Assembly (NCBI GenBank): GCA_902702965.1
Contig: CACRXP010000304.1
Location: 621,741 to 685,740 of the forward strand
Direction of reading: 5' to 3'
DNA: 64,000 nucleotides
Origin: Spirometra erinaceieuropaei
Taxonomy: Eukaryota; Platyhelminthes; Cestoda; Diphyllobothriidea; Diphyllobothriidae
Shown here: positions 8,516 through 20,330 of the stretch, piece by piece
Numbering within the stretch: the stretch's first letter is position 1
Layout: each line of letters begins with the position of its first letter
Made by a program: the position numbers and the translations under genes
The notes under the pieces: model-generated
The model's database searches: none
Told to the model about the DNA's origin: nothing
What the model saw: only the letters and a program-made list of their open reading frames with translations

Positions 8516-10344
8516 GACAGCTGGAAATGAAATAGTTGGAAAGCAGATTACGCATTACAGGGAGGATGGAAATGAAAACTACCATGGGTAACTGCGCAGC
8601 ACAGTAAGCTACGGCAACCCTGCTTGACTTTCCTTCCATTGCAACGAGTGACTGTCGATCCCTACTGTCCTCTCAGAAAAACCGACAAGAAACAAATGTC
8701 GGAATTGGATGAAATTTGGCGCTGTAAGTCTTTCTTTCTAAAAATAGATCGCTTTTGGAAATTCTATAAACTAACCAAAACTGAAGATCGTGTGCGTCAA
8801 TAAAGACTAATACACATCATTTTTGGAAATTAACCCGAACTAAACTGACTGAGTCGTTCCAAAATCGTCCATGAATACATATATACTATTTGAAAAACTG
8901 AAACTTGATCCCCGCACTTGGGTACTCAGAGGGAATGCTGTGGACTTCTGGTTAGTTAAGAACGCTCGATTTCCTCAACTCCCTCACTTCAATCTTCAAT
9001 CGCTGGCCTGACTCTGTTTTAAGTAAGTCTTTTGACGAATCTGTTTTCTCCAGCCACACATGACACAAGCTCTGCTATGCTTTCCTCGTCAGAAAACTAA
9101 AGCCTCAAAATTAAGTTGCTTAGTTTCTTCCGAAATGAATGCGCCAGCTTAAAGCAAATTCCTTGAAACTCGACTTCTCAGGCTTGACCGAAAGTTGGCG
9201 GGAATATTAGTCAATGTCAGCGGCATAAACTTGGATTATTCACAAATGGTCAGTATTATACAACTGCTGATTTATTCATCATAAAACCAGGGTTTATAGT
9301 AGCTTAAGGCCCAGACACGTATTTTGCCGATTTTCTGCCGCCGAAACTACTTACATCAAAGCCATTGCGATCAATGTCTGCAAAACTCCTGATTTAGGAA
9401 GTATACCTGTATTCATGCTTGCAGGATCCGTCAAGTAACTGCCAAAACTGCCATCGATAATATTCCAATGTCTTCCTAAGAAGGCAAAGTCCCGGACCAG
9501 TGGAACGATGCGCTTGCCTCTTTCATTTTTAGAGGAGGACGGAGAGTGGACTCTGAGAAATATCACCCAGCTTGTCAAACCTCCGTGGCATGTTAAGTAT
9601 CCGAATGCTTCATAAGAAACATCTAGCTGAGAAAAGCAACATATACTGCGCAGCATAACAGGGATTTTTCCCAGGATGCTCTTTATTCACGAGAATGTAC
9701 TAACTTATGAAAAAAAACGATGCTATGAATGAATGTTGTCCAGCATATGCAGCATTTTTGACCTCACTAAGACGTTTGGCAGCATACCCTGTAGGCCCCT
9801 CCTTTAGAACCTCCAAAAAAGTCAGAAATCGAGGCAATGTCTCTAAAATGATCGAGATTTTCTGTCCTTTAAGAACAGAGAACTGTCTTCGGCAGGTGCG
9901 CCTCGGACAGAACGAAGATTATAAATGGGATCTAAACCCTTAGGCATACAGCGGGCTGCGCTCTAGATGCGTAACACAAAGTGGGTCTCAAATCGATCCA
10001 CGGCATGTCCTAATTAGGCTGCGGGGCGTCTGCAAATCTATGACCACTGCCGTACATGGGGGGAGGGTTGGTGCCATGCCCATGACGAAGACCTCACGTC
10101 GCGTCAGCCATTGAGCCCAATCCCAGAACTTGCTGTTTGACGGGCTCATAAAACTGGACGATTCATCCTCACGGCAAATCAGCGCACTCCTACTTGTAGT
10201 AAATCTGACGCACTTGAATCTATGCCGACGCGCCACGAGTCGTGGTTTGGAAGGTTTGCAATTGACGAGATAATCTTCTCCGCGTGGCACATACGGTGTG
10301 CGCATTTGAGGTGACTGCTTAGATGACTGAGAGCGAAGCTCAAT
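8516..10344. other. Mostly featureless; possible repeat after 10000
   Basis: I recognise nothing between 8516 and about 10000. From about 10020 to 10160 the minus strand has a GGGCTCAATGGC-like word resembling a tRNA A-box segment, and a related word lies at about 22130-22150. The dispersed repeat annotated from 10345 may therefore begin here and carry a degenerate tRNA-like part. Confidence 0.35.
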
Positions 10345-10525
10345 GATTCCTTCTTAATGTGGCATTTATGGCACTCCCAAACGTGTGGGATCCGAGCCGC
10401 CTTCGTAAACGCCTGGTACATATTGCGGGGACCAGGTTGTTTGTGGCATGCGTTAATTGGCTCTTTAGCTTTACCGACCGCTGCGCCCGTCTCTCCCCGG
10501 CCGCCTTGACACCAGAACATGGTAG
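10345..10525 (-). repeat. Dispersed repeat family R1, copy 1
   Basis: The run GGCACTCCCAAACG, CGAGCC, then GGGGACCAGG and TTGGCTCTTTAGC recurs in the same order and spacing at 15436-15770 and 22388-22735, at roughly 65-70% by eye. The partial frame on the minus strand (a PGPRxMxQAF-like peptide) is shared by the copies, which hints that the family derives from a coding or transcribed element read on the minus strand. No terminal structure is resolved. Confidence 0.5.
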
Positions 10526-13500
10526 GCGACGGAAAACAGCTTGTGGTAGGTGCTACTCAGGTCCATCTCATTATGATATAATGCAGGCGAAAGTAACTTG
10601 TAATACGCCCACTCCGTCTGAAGCGCGATTGGCGTCGTCTTTCGCGACGGTGATACTGTTTTTTATTCAGACCCGGTGTACTTTCTTATTTTGTGGGTAA
10701 ATACAGCAGGAATTTGGACCGTGAAGCCGTCCCGTTCATTGGGAACCTGGCGACATGAAGTGAAATCCAATGTATCAGCGACACTGCGGTGGCGACTAGA
10801 CATCCGCAAACTGAACATTTATTTAACTAGGGGATTTTCGAAACCAAGTGTGTCAAAATGTATGGTCTCACAATCTAACGCAGACCGAAAATACCTTCCA
10901 GGAAACCAACATTTCAAATATGTGGCTGTGTGAAAGATGTGAAACATAGAGAATTTTGAACATGTGGATGACCGCAAATTTAGCGTTATCAAAGCATTAT
11001 ATTAAGGTGGTTCACCAATCGATTAGTACCTTGTAATGAATTAGACATGTATTTGAATTATAATCTTTAGTGTCTTTTAGAAAAATTCTGAAGCGTTTCA
11101 AAGCCGCCCAGTCTGAAATACAGAATGCTGGCCTGGACACCGTAGTTGAAGAAGGATACTGACCTGTTCGATCACCCGCTAAGCAGAAACAGCTGATGGT
11201 CTTAACCATCTACCGAACTCGGACGGGTTGACAATGCATGCCCAATTCCATCTACCTTACAAGTAACTACGGCCTAACTAGCTCTGTACACTATTGCCTG
11301 CTGAAGCCGTGAACTTCATTTTCACACAAATTATTCACGTCAAAGAGAACGTATGAGACTGGACTTCACGAAGTCTCATTCAGCCAACCGGTAATTCAAA
11401 CGTATAACTCATCATCCAATTCGAATCACACTCTCAGCAACCTTTGTGTTTAAAAGGAAAACGGCTTGCGCACTTATTTGCGACACGCTCACTTGCAGCC
11501 AGCTTTGAAAGGCATTTGGTATTTCTCACTCGGTTCATATTGACTCAGTTGGAGCAGCAACAATCGAGTACATCGAATATGCTATTATTCTCTGTCGATT
11601 GCAATTATACAGTATTACTTTAGCATATAAAGGACATCATAAACACATATATTCCCATACGCTGGTTACAAAACTTTTGGATTGCGTCAATGCCAATCTC
11701 TCCTAAAATTGCGATTCAGGCAATCGTGAATGCCAGGAAGTCAGGAGTTCGCATATACTGACTATTCGTCGGCGACTCGTACAAAAACATGGATCCTCTT
11801 AGTACAGGAGGTCGTAAAAATTGTTATAAAAATCATTTCTCGTAATCGGCATAATCAGTCAGCGAAACTTGTCATTCAATGCTTTCGCCTATAGAACATA
11901 TTGGGTTCTTTCCTCCTTGTTGAATCCTCCAGCGCAAAAAAACTGTTCGCCACTTTAATCACAAATACTAAGTACTTACTTCGCTCAGTTTGGCTTTATA
12001 AGTTGTTATTTCGGCGCTGTGCATTCTTTTGACAGTATTCATTTTTCTGTCAACATTAACTTTTGTGGCCTTTAATGAATACTCTAATAGGCACTATTGG
12101 GCACGGCAACGAAGGAAAAAACACCTAAAAATGTCGCAACTATTATAGGGAAAGTGTGCCAAAATAGATGGTGACAACTGCAATGTCTATTTCTAGTTTA
12201 CTTGCAGCCAGCACCTAACCCTGCGTCGACCTCAGTCCACTCGACTCCCTGCGGAGGATTCAGCCTCTTGCTTCAAACTGAAATAGGGCAAGCAGAGTAC
12301 GGCCTGCAAATGGGACGCTGAAGCAGCCGTCATAACGCCTCTGCATTTTTAAGTTTCTACATTTGGTCTTTGCTGGCAAAAGTCTCAATTTTTTGTCGCG
12401 CTGGCCAACTTGTTGTCTTCGTGTCGCGCTAATATGCTTGTGGCTAGAAAGGAGTAGGTAAAAATAGCTCGAAAACACAGCAAAAACCTGGCCTACCCCT
12501 AATGGGGAAAGGTTCTGTTGGGAGATGGCGTACATTCATCTTTGTAATCAGATATGAACGAACAAGCATCTTGAAAAAATTTTGCTAACTCAAAATTACG
12601 TAAAATAATACGTGCTCCTCCGTTTACACTAAGCTGGTTAGTCGTTCGTTTTCGAAATTTCTGACCTGAAACGTTCAGGTAGACCAGAGCAGAACTTACG
12701 AGGCTATTGATACTCAAAAGACGATAAAATGAGGTTCAGGCATTGTCAAATGGGCGTATTTTTGTCAAATGCAATTAGTGAACTACCAATGAGAGGCGGA
12801 TTATCTTAAACATGGATGGGCAACGGCATAGAGAAGGACCCCATTTAACTGCCAGTAGAATGTGCATCGTCTCATACGTGATTTATGGTAAAGGGAATTT
12901 TGTAGGTGGGGCAGCACGCTAGATAGTAAGCTGACAAAATGAAAAACTCAAAAACTGCTTGAATTTGTGCCGAAAGTCTTGTCCTACGCTACCGTACGAC
13001 AATATAAATGAGAGTAGTAATTAAACAGTAAACAAAAATTAAATTTCACAAAATAACGAATTTTTAGTTAAGGTGTGAGGTCGTGGGAAGTAATCTTTGT
13101 TGGCATTGCAATTTCTGCAACAGTCTGCAAATGTATGTCAAGATAAATCCCCGTTTGACACGTTCCACAGTCTACTGACAGTTAAGTGAGGCCCTTCTCT
13201 ATACCGTTGCGCGGGGGTGCTATGTGCTAAAAGCAGTGAGAATCTCAGCGTATAATGGAGTGCTAAGTGAGGCGTTCACAATCAGATTGAGGTAAAACTG
13301 CGAAACTACGCCTAAAGAAACTCCTTAGGTACATATTAAAGCCACGAGTAAATGCAAGTTTAAACAGCATACCAGGGAAGAACGTAGTTTCAAGGACCGA
13401 CCACTAGTCTGCATGCTTTACAAGACATTTTAATATAAACGGTTGGAAAAAGAGAATACGCAGTTAAACCGAGGTGTGGGGGGATTTTAAAACGATGCAA

Positions 13501-14607
13501 TGGCTGAAAAAAACTCGCATTAACTTGAGTTTTTACGAATTATGCGTTTGCAACGGACGGCCGATCCCGATGCAGCCTATTGAAATCTCTCGTTTAAGAC
13601 CTAGAGACTACGTTGCCCTATATGCAATGCCTTCAGTACAGGCTTCCAGTAAGCAGCTAGTGGTTGACGTATGCTCGTCAATATTAAGAAACTGTTACAG
13701 GATTATAAAATGCCCCAGATTCCGCTAAAGTTACCAAGAGAAGGGGCAGAGCTGTACTTTCAATATCAATGAAGTAGGGTGTCGTAATAAAAATAATCAG
13801 ACAACCAATATGCCGCCTTGTCGTATATACCAGGATCTCATAGACGACTCATCAGAAAAACAGTAATAAATGACCTTCTAAAGACAAAAGAAACAAATAT
13901 ATTCTAATATTTATTTGTAAGGCGTAAGAATGTTACTGGAATGACCTAAAGAAGGGCGTATTTTATTATTTACAGGAACGATGTCGACATTCAAACAAGT
14001 TTGCAACCCAAGAGCTGACTGGTAAAATGTTTCACAGGCAGATTTTAAAACAAATTTTGCACTCAAACAGCGAAATTAGGCAGGTTTATCTGATTTGTGG
14101 TCACCAGGGCAGAGCAGGGTTTAAAGATGTAACCTGAAACTTAGACAAATGCAGTGACAGTCAATAAAGCATCTTGTCGAATTTCGAAAGCGTCTGGGGT
14201 ATAGCAAGCACGATAGTTGAAACGCACCTGAATTTATCTGGATGTACCTTAGTTCAATCAGAAGGACCAAAAACATTGAAGTCCGTGGGTAGGTGCAGAT
14301 TTCCCTCACGGTAACGTTGGAGTTTAGTCACGGAATAACAAAGACCAGGTAGGAATGGCTTACAAAACCTACACTACGTCGCATGCCCTCTATCATACTA
14401 ATGCAGTTGTTCACTGCTAGGACAATCTACAAAATTAAAAATTAACATTTGGCCGTCCATTTCCGCATGTGGTTTGGCGCATACACCTATATTAATTTAT
14501 ACCCGAGAGGTACTGTCTTTTTTTGCTACCAAAAGTGTACTGAGACATATTAGTCTTCAAAAGCGGCCGATAGGTGAACACCCGACGAAGTATTTGTTTT
14601 GCAGGTC
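10526..14607. other. Non-coding stretch, no feature recognised
   Basis: About 4 kb of AT-rich sequence with short frames only. The longest (for example 13474-13728 +) shows no domain, and its flanks give no convincing splice sites. No RNA gene or repeat is recognised. Confidence 0.45.
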
Positions 14608-15110
14608 TTTAATTTCCCCAAAATGTGATAGTTAACCTGGAGTAAATCAGTCTATTTGAGACTTATAGACTCAGACTGAAATTTGATATGATCATTTTGA
14701 CCGAAGTTCATCAGCCACAGCAAAACAACGGCATGATATTCATAAACTACCAACAGGCAGCCAATAGTATATGCATGGATTGCAGGATATACCGTAGGTG
14801 ACAACATAGATACTAGCTGAAAATCCAGACGCGCGTTTCGTCAACATTCTGCCACTGTACGACACAGTCGCAAGAAGTATGGCTCATTAGTGGGCCTCCC
14901 AGCGTTCCCTGAGTGCTTTTGATAAATATTCCGGTTTTGAAATCAGAGATTTTTAATTTCCTCAGAAACTAATCGCTAACTTGGAGTAAATCAGTCTAAT
15001 TATAACATCCAGTCAATCCCGACAGATGCTGACTGATGAAGAGACCCCAGTGGAATAGAAACGTTCTGCGTTTTAGACCCATCTGTCTGGCCTCACATCT
15101 TGAGCACGTG
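14608..15110 (+). repeat. Duplicated repeat unit ending in a hammerhead motif
   Basis: A block beginning TTTAATTTCC and containing GGAGTAAATCAGTCTA occurs at about 14611 and again at about 14950, a period near 338 bp. The second copy runs into a hammerhead ribozyme motif at 15021-15087. The corresponding place in the first copy (about 14680-14720) is too diverged to fold. This looks like two head-to-tail units of an old ribozyme-bearing retroelement, such as tandem pLTRs or a retrozyme-like repeat. Confidence 0.5.
15021..15087 (+). ncRNA. Hammerhead ribozyme motif, second family (stem II decayed)
   Basis: Stem I pairs GACAGATG (15021-15028) with CATCTGTC (15080-15087), 8 of 8, and CTGA (15029-15032) with TTAG (15073-15076), with an ACC bulge on one side. 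The core is CTGATGA at 15033-15039 and GAAA at 15058-15061. Stem III is ACG (15061-15063) with CGT (15069-15071), loop TTCTG. The predicted cleavage position is after T15072 (GUU). The weak part is stem II (15040-15057), where only two or three pairs survive. Together with the less favourable GUU site, this suggests an inactive or poor ribozyme. One extra nucleotide (A15040) follows the core, as in PLE-1. Confidence 0.62.
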
Positions 15111-15435
15111 AACGGCGTGTGTGCGTGTGGGATAGTGTGTCGGTTTTTTGTGGATACCAACTTTGTTTGAAAATCTGGTGTGTTGTGCAGGCAGCAGGCG
15201 GGCGCTCTCAGCCAGTATACTCAATCGGTAAGTGGACTGGTGCTGACTGCTGGAAAAAGAGAATGAAGTCAACTCCGATGACCCCGTCCCCACGACTCTG
15301 CAGCGCGTTTCTCCACTGCAAGCAGTCTGATGAGCTATCGCGACGAGCTGAAAGTGGTGCCTTGAAAGGATACCAACTGATAGGGCGTTTTGATCCTCTC
15401 TTGGAACGGAAAATTAGGCTGCAATGGCCCCTTCT

Positions 15436-15770
15436 AAAATGTACCCTCTATGACACTCCCATTTACATGAGATTCGAGCCGCCCTTTTCTCGTTTCCGCG
15501 AAGATCTGATCCATCATGCGGGGATCAGATATTATGTAGCCTGCGTAGGCGGTTTGGTTAGCTTTGTCAGCCACCGCGTCCGAGGCCAGTCTGCAGTCGT
15601 TTCGACTGTCTTGCCTGGGGTCCAGGTGGGTGAGGGAGGAGGGATTGCGGCAGATGTTGCGCAAATCTGCTATCAGTATAAACTTGTTCACGTCCACGTC
15701 CCCGTTTCTGTGCCCACGCTTCTGTGGAGCAGAGGATGAACATCGTCGTTCACGACGGCTGAACCGTCAT
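15436..15770 (-). repeat. Dispersed repeat family R1, copy 2
   Basis: This is the longest and best-preserved copy of the family seen at 10345 and 22388. Shared landmarks are GACACTCCCAT, TCGAGCCG, CTGATCCATCATGCGGGGATC, GCCTGCGTAGG, GTCTTGCCTGGGGTCCAGGTGG and AAACTTGTTCACG. The minus-strand reading frame is open from 15697 down to 15434. The peptide has no domain I can name. It is most likely part of a retroelement. Confidence 0.5.
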
Positions 15771-16611
15771 CAGATTTTTCCGCTTTCGTAGAAATTTGTT
15801 GATTATTTGACCAACAGACGGTAACAATAGATGACCCCTCAATAGCTGTCAGCCCCCGCCGTTTCTTTAAGTTTGCTGTTACCTGTTATTTTTTGACTTC
15901 GTTCAAAATGATGGTCAGTATGCTCAGAACTGTACTATTGTTAGCCTCTAATATAGCGAATCGGTCCGCACATAAAAGGCTGCTCAACTCGAATTTCTCA
16001 TGTAAATTAAACCTCACCATAGTGGAAGAGACACTAGTCTGCAGGTCACTAACTGAAATCTGCTGATTTAACTACATGATATCGTGCTTAGGTGTGGAGT
16101 GGCACAAGTACTTGTCAAAAACAATCAACATCTGTCTGCCCATCTCCTTGAGACGACCAGCAAATTGGGTGTTTCTTTTAACTGGCCATAATACTAAACT
16201 CAGACGCTGCTTCCCAGACAGTTCTTGCACGTTAGACAAACGGCCGAGCCAGATGATACTCATGAGGACAACAGTTAAAATTTATGTAGGTTCAGTTTGC
16301 AGTTATTTATGCTGAGTGCACCTCGTGTAACAGGCATTCAGCGGACGTCAACGGGAAGGTTAATGTTTAGGTTTTTTGGGTCGGGGTTCATTAGCGTTTC
16401 TTGTGGAATTTCTGTAGTGATCCGATTAGGAGAGGAAGCACATGACTCCAGCGAGATGATTGTCAACTTGGCAAGTAGAAACACATGAAAAGTGGCTTAA
16501 ACGATAGAATGCTGTGACAGTCCGACGAACTCCATCGTGTGTTACACAGCAGGAAGTGCTCGAGTAGGGTGACTTACACGTGAATTAGTTTATAGTGAAC
16601 TTGCGCAGCAA
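15771..16611. other. Non-coding stretch
   Basis: No gene, RNA or repeat is recognised here. Short overlapping frames on both strands around 16070-16490 lack motifs. Confidence 0.4.
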
Positions 16612-16745
16612 CTGCCGAACTCCAACCGCCCGCGTTCGGCGTCATGATAAAATCAAGAAGACCGGATCGGACATAGATGGCTGGCACGGCGCGAAACCGC
16701 ACCTGAGCATGTCACCACACTCCCTGATCCACAACGTCATTGACA
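16612..16745 (+). repeat. Dispersed repeat family R2, copy 1
   Basis: It shares with 34505-34690, in the same order, CATGA(T/C)AAA, AGAAGACCGGA, GGCTGGCACG(G/A)C and a CACCACAC-C-C block, followed by a CCACAA-GTCATTG-like segment. GC content is higher than in the flanks. No coding or terminal structure is resolved. Confidence 0.45.
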
Positions 16746-18639
16746 AATTTTACACAGCAAGAGAAGAAAGGGAGACTCGGCCTCAACTGGCGCAGCGTAG
16801 GCTTGCGCCTGGTCGTGTTGTCATCTCTTTACGGGTGCGCATTCCTGAGAACTCCTTCCAAACCCCAATCCGACCCCCGTGCTGGTTCCGAGCAGCGACC
16901 GCGTGGCCCATTTCAGGACTGTGACAAAAAAGTTATAAGGTCTGAAAGACCACCTAGATGAGGAAAGATACAGTTATTTAGACATTACTGGGGTCTTTTG
17001 GACTAAAGACTACAACAATAGAGATATCTTGTAATCCAAAATGAAATTAAGAAGGGTATCAGGGTGAAATTAAAAGTTTTGCGGAGCTAGGGCAACGTAT
17101 GATCCTGAAGAAAGTGCAAAAGAACGTTTGGATATTTCAGCTGGTATGCTGGAATGGTGAACATTTTTATCTGGTCGATGACGTCACCAAATTTTCGAAC
17201 TTTTAATTCTCTACAAGACCCCAATTTTATGCCATATGCATACAGCCCGTATAAACTTCTATTTAGAAGAATGTCTGCATCTAGACTCAACGTTCCAAAA
17301 ATGGCGCATAAGTCATAAAACGCTGTCAAGTCTGTTGAAATAAGCACTTTCTGATGCTCTTAATTTCCCTTGCAAAATCACTACCCGAATCGTCCACAAA
17401 AAGGCGTTAGAGCAATAAATCACAATAAAAAAAACAAGGAATATTTCTCCCGCGGAAAAAAATTGTTAGAGTTCAATGTCATTCGGATGACTGGGGCAAC
17501 AGTATGCGTAGTCATGGGGCCTTATATTTTTAGGCAAAACTATAATTTACTTGCTAGGCTTGAATTATAGCGCACTGGCCCTATGCGTGAATGACAGCTC
17601 GTTGAGGTTAGAAGGCCTCCAAAACGGGTCAGATTGGGCTGTGTCTGGGCTTTTGGCTAGTACCAGTTTCTTCAAGTATGGTATAGCGATCTGATCAGCT
17701 GAGGTATCCACTAACAGCATGGATTTAGTGAAGTTCGCGTTTGGTTTTTCGGTCTTGCATTCCTGTTACGCGTGTGATTGAGAAAATATGTCACTCGGAG
17801 ATACCCATAGCTTTTGTGATTGGGGTTTGTTCACATCCCGGACTGTTCAAATGAATCCACTTGAAATGAAAGGCAGCGCTTTTTTCAGTCTCACCTGAAC
17901 TTATTGTGATTTTGACCGTACCCACCACGACTGATATGATTGTTCGAACATCGCAAACTGCGATAACCCCCCCCCCAGAGTTGACGCCGCGCCTGTGACT
18001 TGGGCGTGAATTATTTCATAATGAGGCAAGCTTGTGTAACATATACTACACTCTCTCTTTCCACATATTTCGTTGGGATTGCATGAAATGGAGAGGATTG
18101 GCGATGGTCGAGGGCACAGTGAGTGGCAAAACGCAGCAGCCTATGCCAGAATTCCACGGGGGCATCTCAGATCGCACATACTAGAGCGCCATAAGGGTTA
18201 TATCAAGACGGAGTCAGTTATTCTAATCCTCGGTCATAAGAAGAGCCGAATTATCCCATCATGATGATAGATCTTCGCACATTAGATTTATCATAAAAAG
18301 TAATGCGCTAATCCGTCTCGGAGACGGATTTCTAGTGTTAGCCTACCTTTCGTTCTTCTCCCCTGTGCGTCAGCCGTCTGTCAGAGCCTGTCAAGGAGCC
18401 GATTATCTGATTTCCATGCATGGTGCTAAGGCACTAACATATATTGATATGTATTCACACGCAAAACGATGGAAAATAAAATTGCCACATATTGTTCGTT
18501 TGCCGTCGTAAGGGAGCTTACCAACTATCGCCTGCCCCTGCATAACAAAGATGACGAATGAGAAATATATAGAGATTTGAACTTCCACAGAAAAAATCAA
18601 TACAAACAGCAAGGTCATCGTTTACCGCAGGCCGACTAA
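16746..18639. other. Non-coding stretch, a C-homopolymer at about 17967
   Basis: Apart from the GC-rich tail of the R2 repeat (to about 16930) and a C9 run near 17967-17975, nothing is recognised. No reading frame looks like an exon. Confidence 0.4.
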
Positions 18640-19770
18640 TCAATAAAAATTGTAAATTAAAAACACAATTTTGGGAAGTAAATGGGAAGCTAACACACAG
18701 AGATGTTGTGTGAATAAAAGGGCTGAGGTTAACCAGGGCCAGCCGAGGTTGGCCATGTAGTCTAACTGTTTGAATAAGTCCGGTTTCTCACCCCGTATGT
18801 AGGCTGCCTCCAAGTTGCGCAATACACTAGTTGTTCCTGTCCGAACTAATATTCCGAATGATATGTCGGGGGTCAACGGAGTGACCGCTATCCAAGAGGT
18901 GCTTTGTGATTGAAGTACGGGGAATTTTATTTTTCTGCTCTAGAAGCGATTTAGGCAGGTGCTCAAATGACTTGTCTGTCAATTGCCTTTGTCTTCGCCT
19001 AGTGTACTTGCATCCACAGGTGCATATGAATTCGTAAATACAATCTGAGGTGGCGTGCAATGCCAAGACATACTTTGCCTGTGGAATTGAGATAGCTTTA
19101 GTGGGACTGCTGAATATGAATGGTGCATTTCAATCGTCGCTCAATGGTATATGAAATGCTGTCACCCTTGAAAGGTGGATTTTTCGGAGCTCATTGTTTT
19201 GTCAATTTTGGCAGTGAGGTGTTACTGTGCTTTTGGATTAAACATGCTGGATATCCGCGTTTATCCGAGGCCGTTTTGAGGCAAGCAATTCCTGCATCCA
19301 GTATCTCAATAGGGCTAATGTTTCCCTTTCGTTGTAAAGGATAGTGAATCAGTTTCCGCTTTGGCTGTATTGGCACAAAGCTCAGAGAGCGTAGGTATTT
19401 GCCTCTCCATGTACCTTTATGGGAAACCGACCGCTTTATTGCGACATCTTCCTGTCTAGCCCCGAGGACGTCTAGGAAAGATGGCTTGCTGCATTGCTCC
19501 TTTTCCATTGTGAATTTGACCCTCGAATGCTAACAGGTCGGTCTTCGGCTTCCTCGTTATTATAAACAGTTGCAAATATATCATCCACATATCTGTTGTA
19601 TATTTTTATTTTCAATATAGATGACAAGTTTTCTCCTAAGCGACCCATTAAAATGTCGGCAAAGATTAGATCTAGTGGACTTTCCATTGTTACTTCGTTA
19701 ATTTGTCTGTATATTTGTCCATTCAACCGAAATTGAACATTTTTCGCGCAAAGTATCGGCAAGTCACGCA
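18640..19770 (-). pseudogene. Decayed Penelope-like element PLE-2 (second lineage), RT motif C to GIY-YIG
   Basis: Four overlapping minus-strand frames form the 3' part of a Penelope-like protein. Frame 19762-19472 has the motif B region (an MESPLDLIFADILM segment, a diverged G-S-P-x-S block) and YNRYVDDIFA, so the catalytic YVDD is intact. Frame 19508-19191 has PSFLDVLG, a KRSV-x-x-K-x-TW-x-x-KYLRSLSFVP block and an NGYPA-like DKRGYPACLI. Frame 19066-18827 has a CIYEFICTCGCKY segment (GIY half and cysteines) and SITKHLLDSGH. Frame 18876-18640 has an AAYIRGEKPDL block typical of the nuclease end. The YIG half is destroyed (KYTRRR). At least three frameshifts and 5' truncation near 19770 make it dead. 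Its sequence is clearly different from PLE-1. Confidence 0.82.
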
Positions 19771-20039
19771 GTATTTCGGGTAAAAGACGGGTTTCCGACG
19801 CACGGACAAGCTGGACCCGAGCTTGGACCCGCAGTTTTGTAGGTTTGATATTAGAGTTGATCTTTCAAAAGATTAACTAATAGGACCGTTACAATCGTCA
19901 TTATTCTCGCTGGTAACACCGAGCAATCATTTAATGCTCGACGTTATTTAAGCCAACGCAATGTCTCTAACTCGAAGCTGCCAGGTCTGGTTGGTGGGGG
20001 CCACTTACAAGTGGTTTCGATGTCGACAGTAGATGTTCT
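19771..20039. other. Spacer
   Basis: Nothing is recognised between the truncated PLE-2 and the fold-back fragment. Confidence 0.4.
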
Positions 20040-20330
20040 ATCGTCTGAAATGTAAGCCGGAATTCTGAAATATGTCTTCGACTCGAAAGTCAACTTCAGT
20101 AGTATTTCAATATTAATGATTATCCAACAAAATCCTTAGATACTCCTGTCATGTCAGGATGGCGTCGGTTAAAAAGGCTTCTTTCTTGCCGTCTGCAAAT
20201 ATGCACTCTAAAAAATGACTTCTTGATTAGTAAGACTTCTTCTCATTGATTTCCGATGTCCTTATAAATTCACACGTGCTTACTAGATAACATATACAAA
20301 ATATTTTTTTTTTACTCACATGGTAGCAAC
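20040..20330. mobile_element. Fold-back element family FB, fragment 1 (left arm)
   Basis: It begins with a diverged form of the family end (ATCTCATGAAATGTTAACCGAAATTCTGAAATG-like, here CTGAAATGTAAGCCGGAATTC). It continues in family order: GATTATC, TCATGTCAGGATGGC, an AAAAAATGACTTC block and a TTACTCACATGGTAG block. No right arm is seen. It is diverged and non-coding. Confidence 0.5.

Noticed and set aside
13840..13860. CTGATGAGTC on the minus strand
   Set aside because: No GAAA at a suitable distance and no stem I partner.
15313..15345. CTGATGAGCT...GAGCTGAAAG resembling a hammerhead core
   Set aside because: Stem II can form only by using the core A, and neither a stem I nor a usable cleavage triplet follows GAAA.
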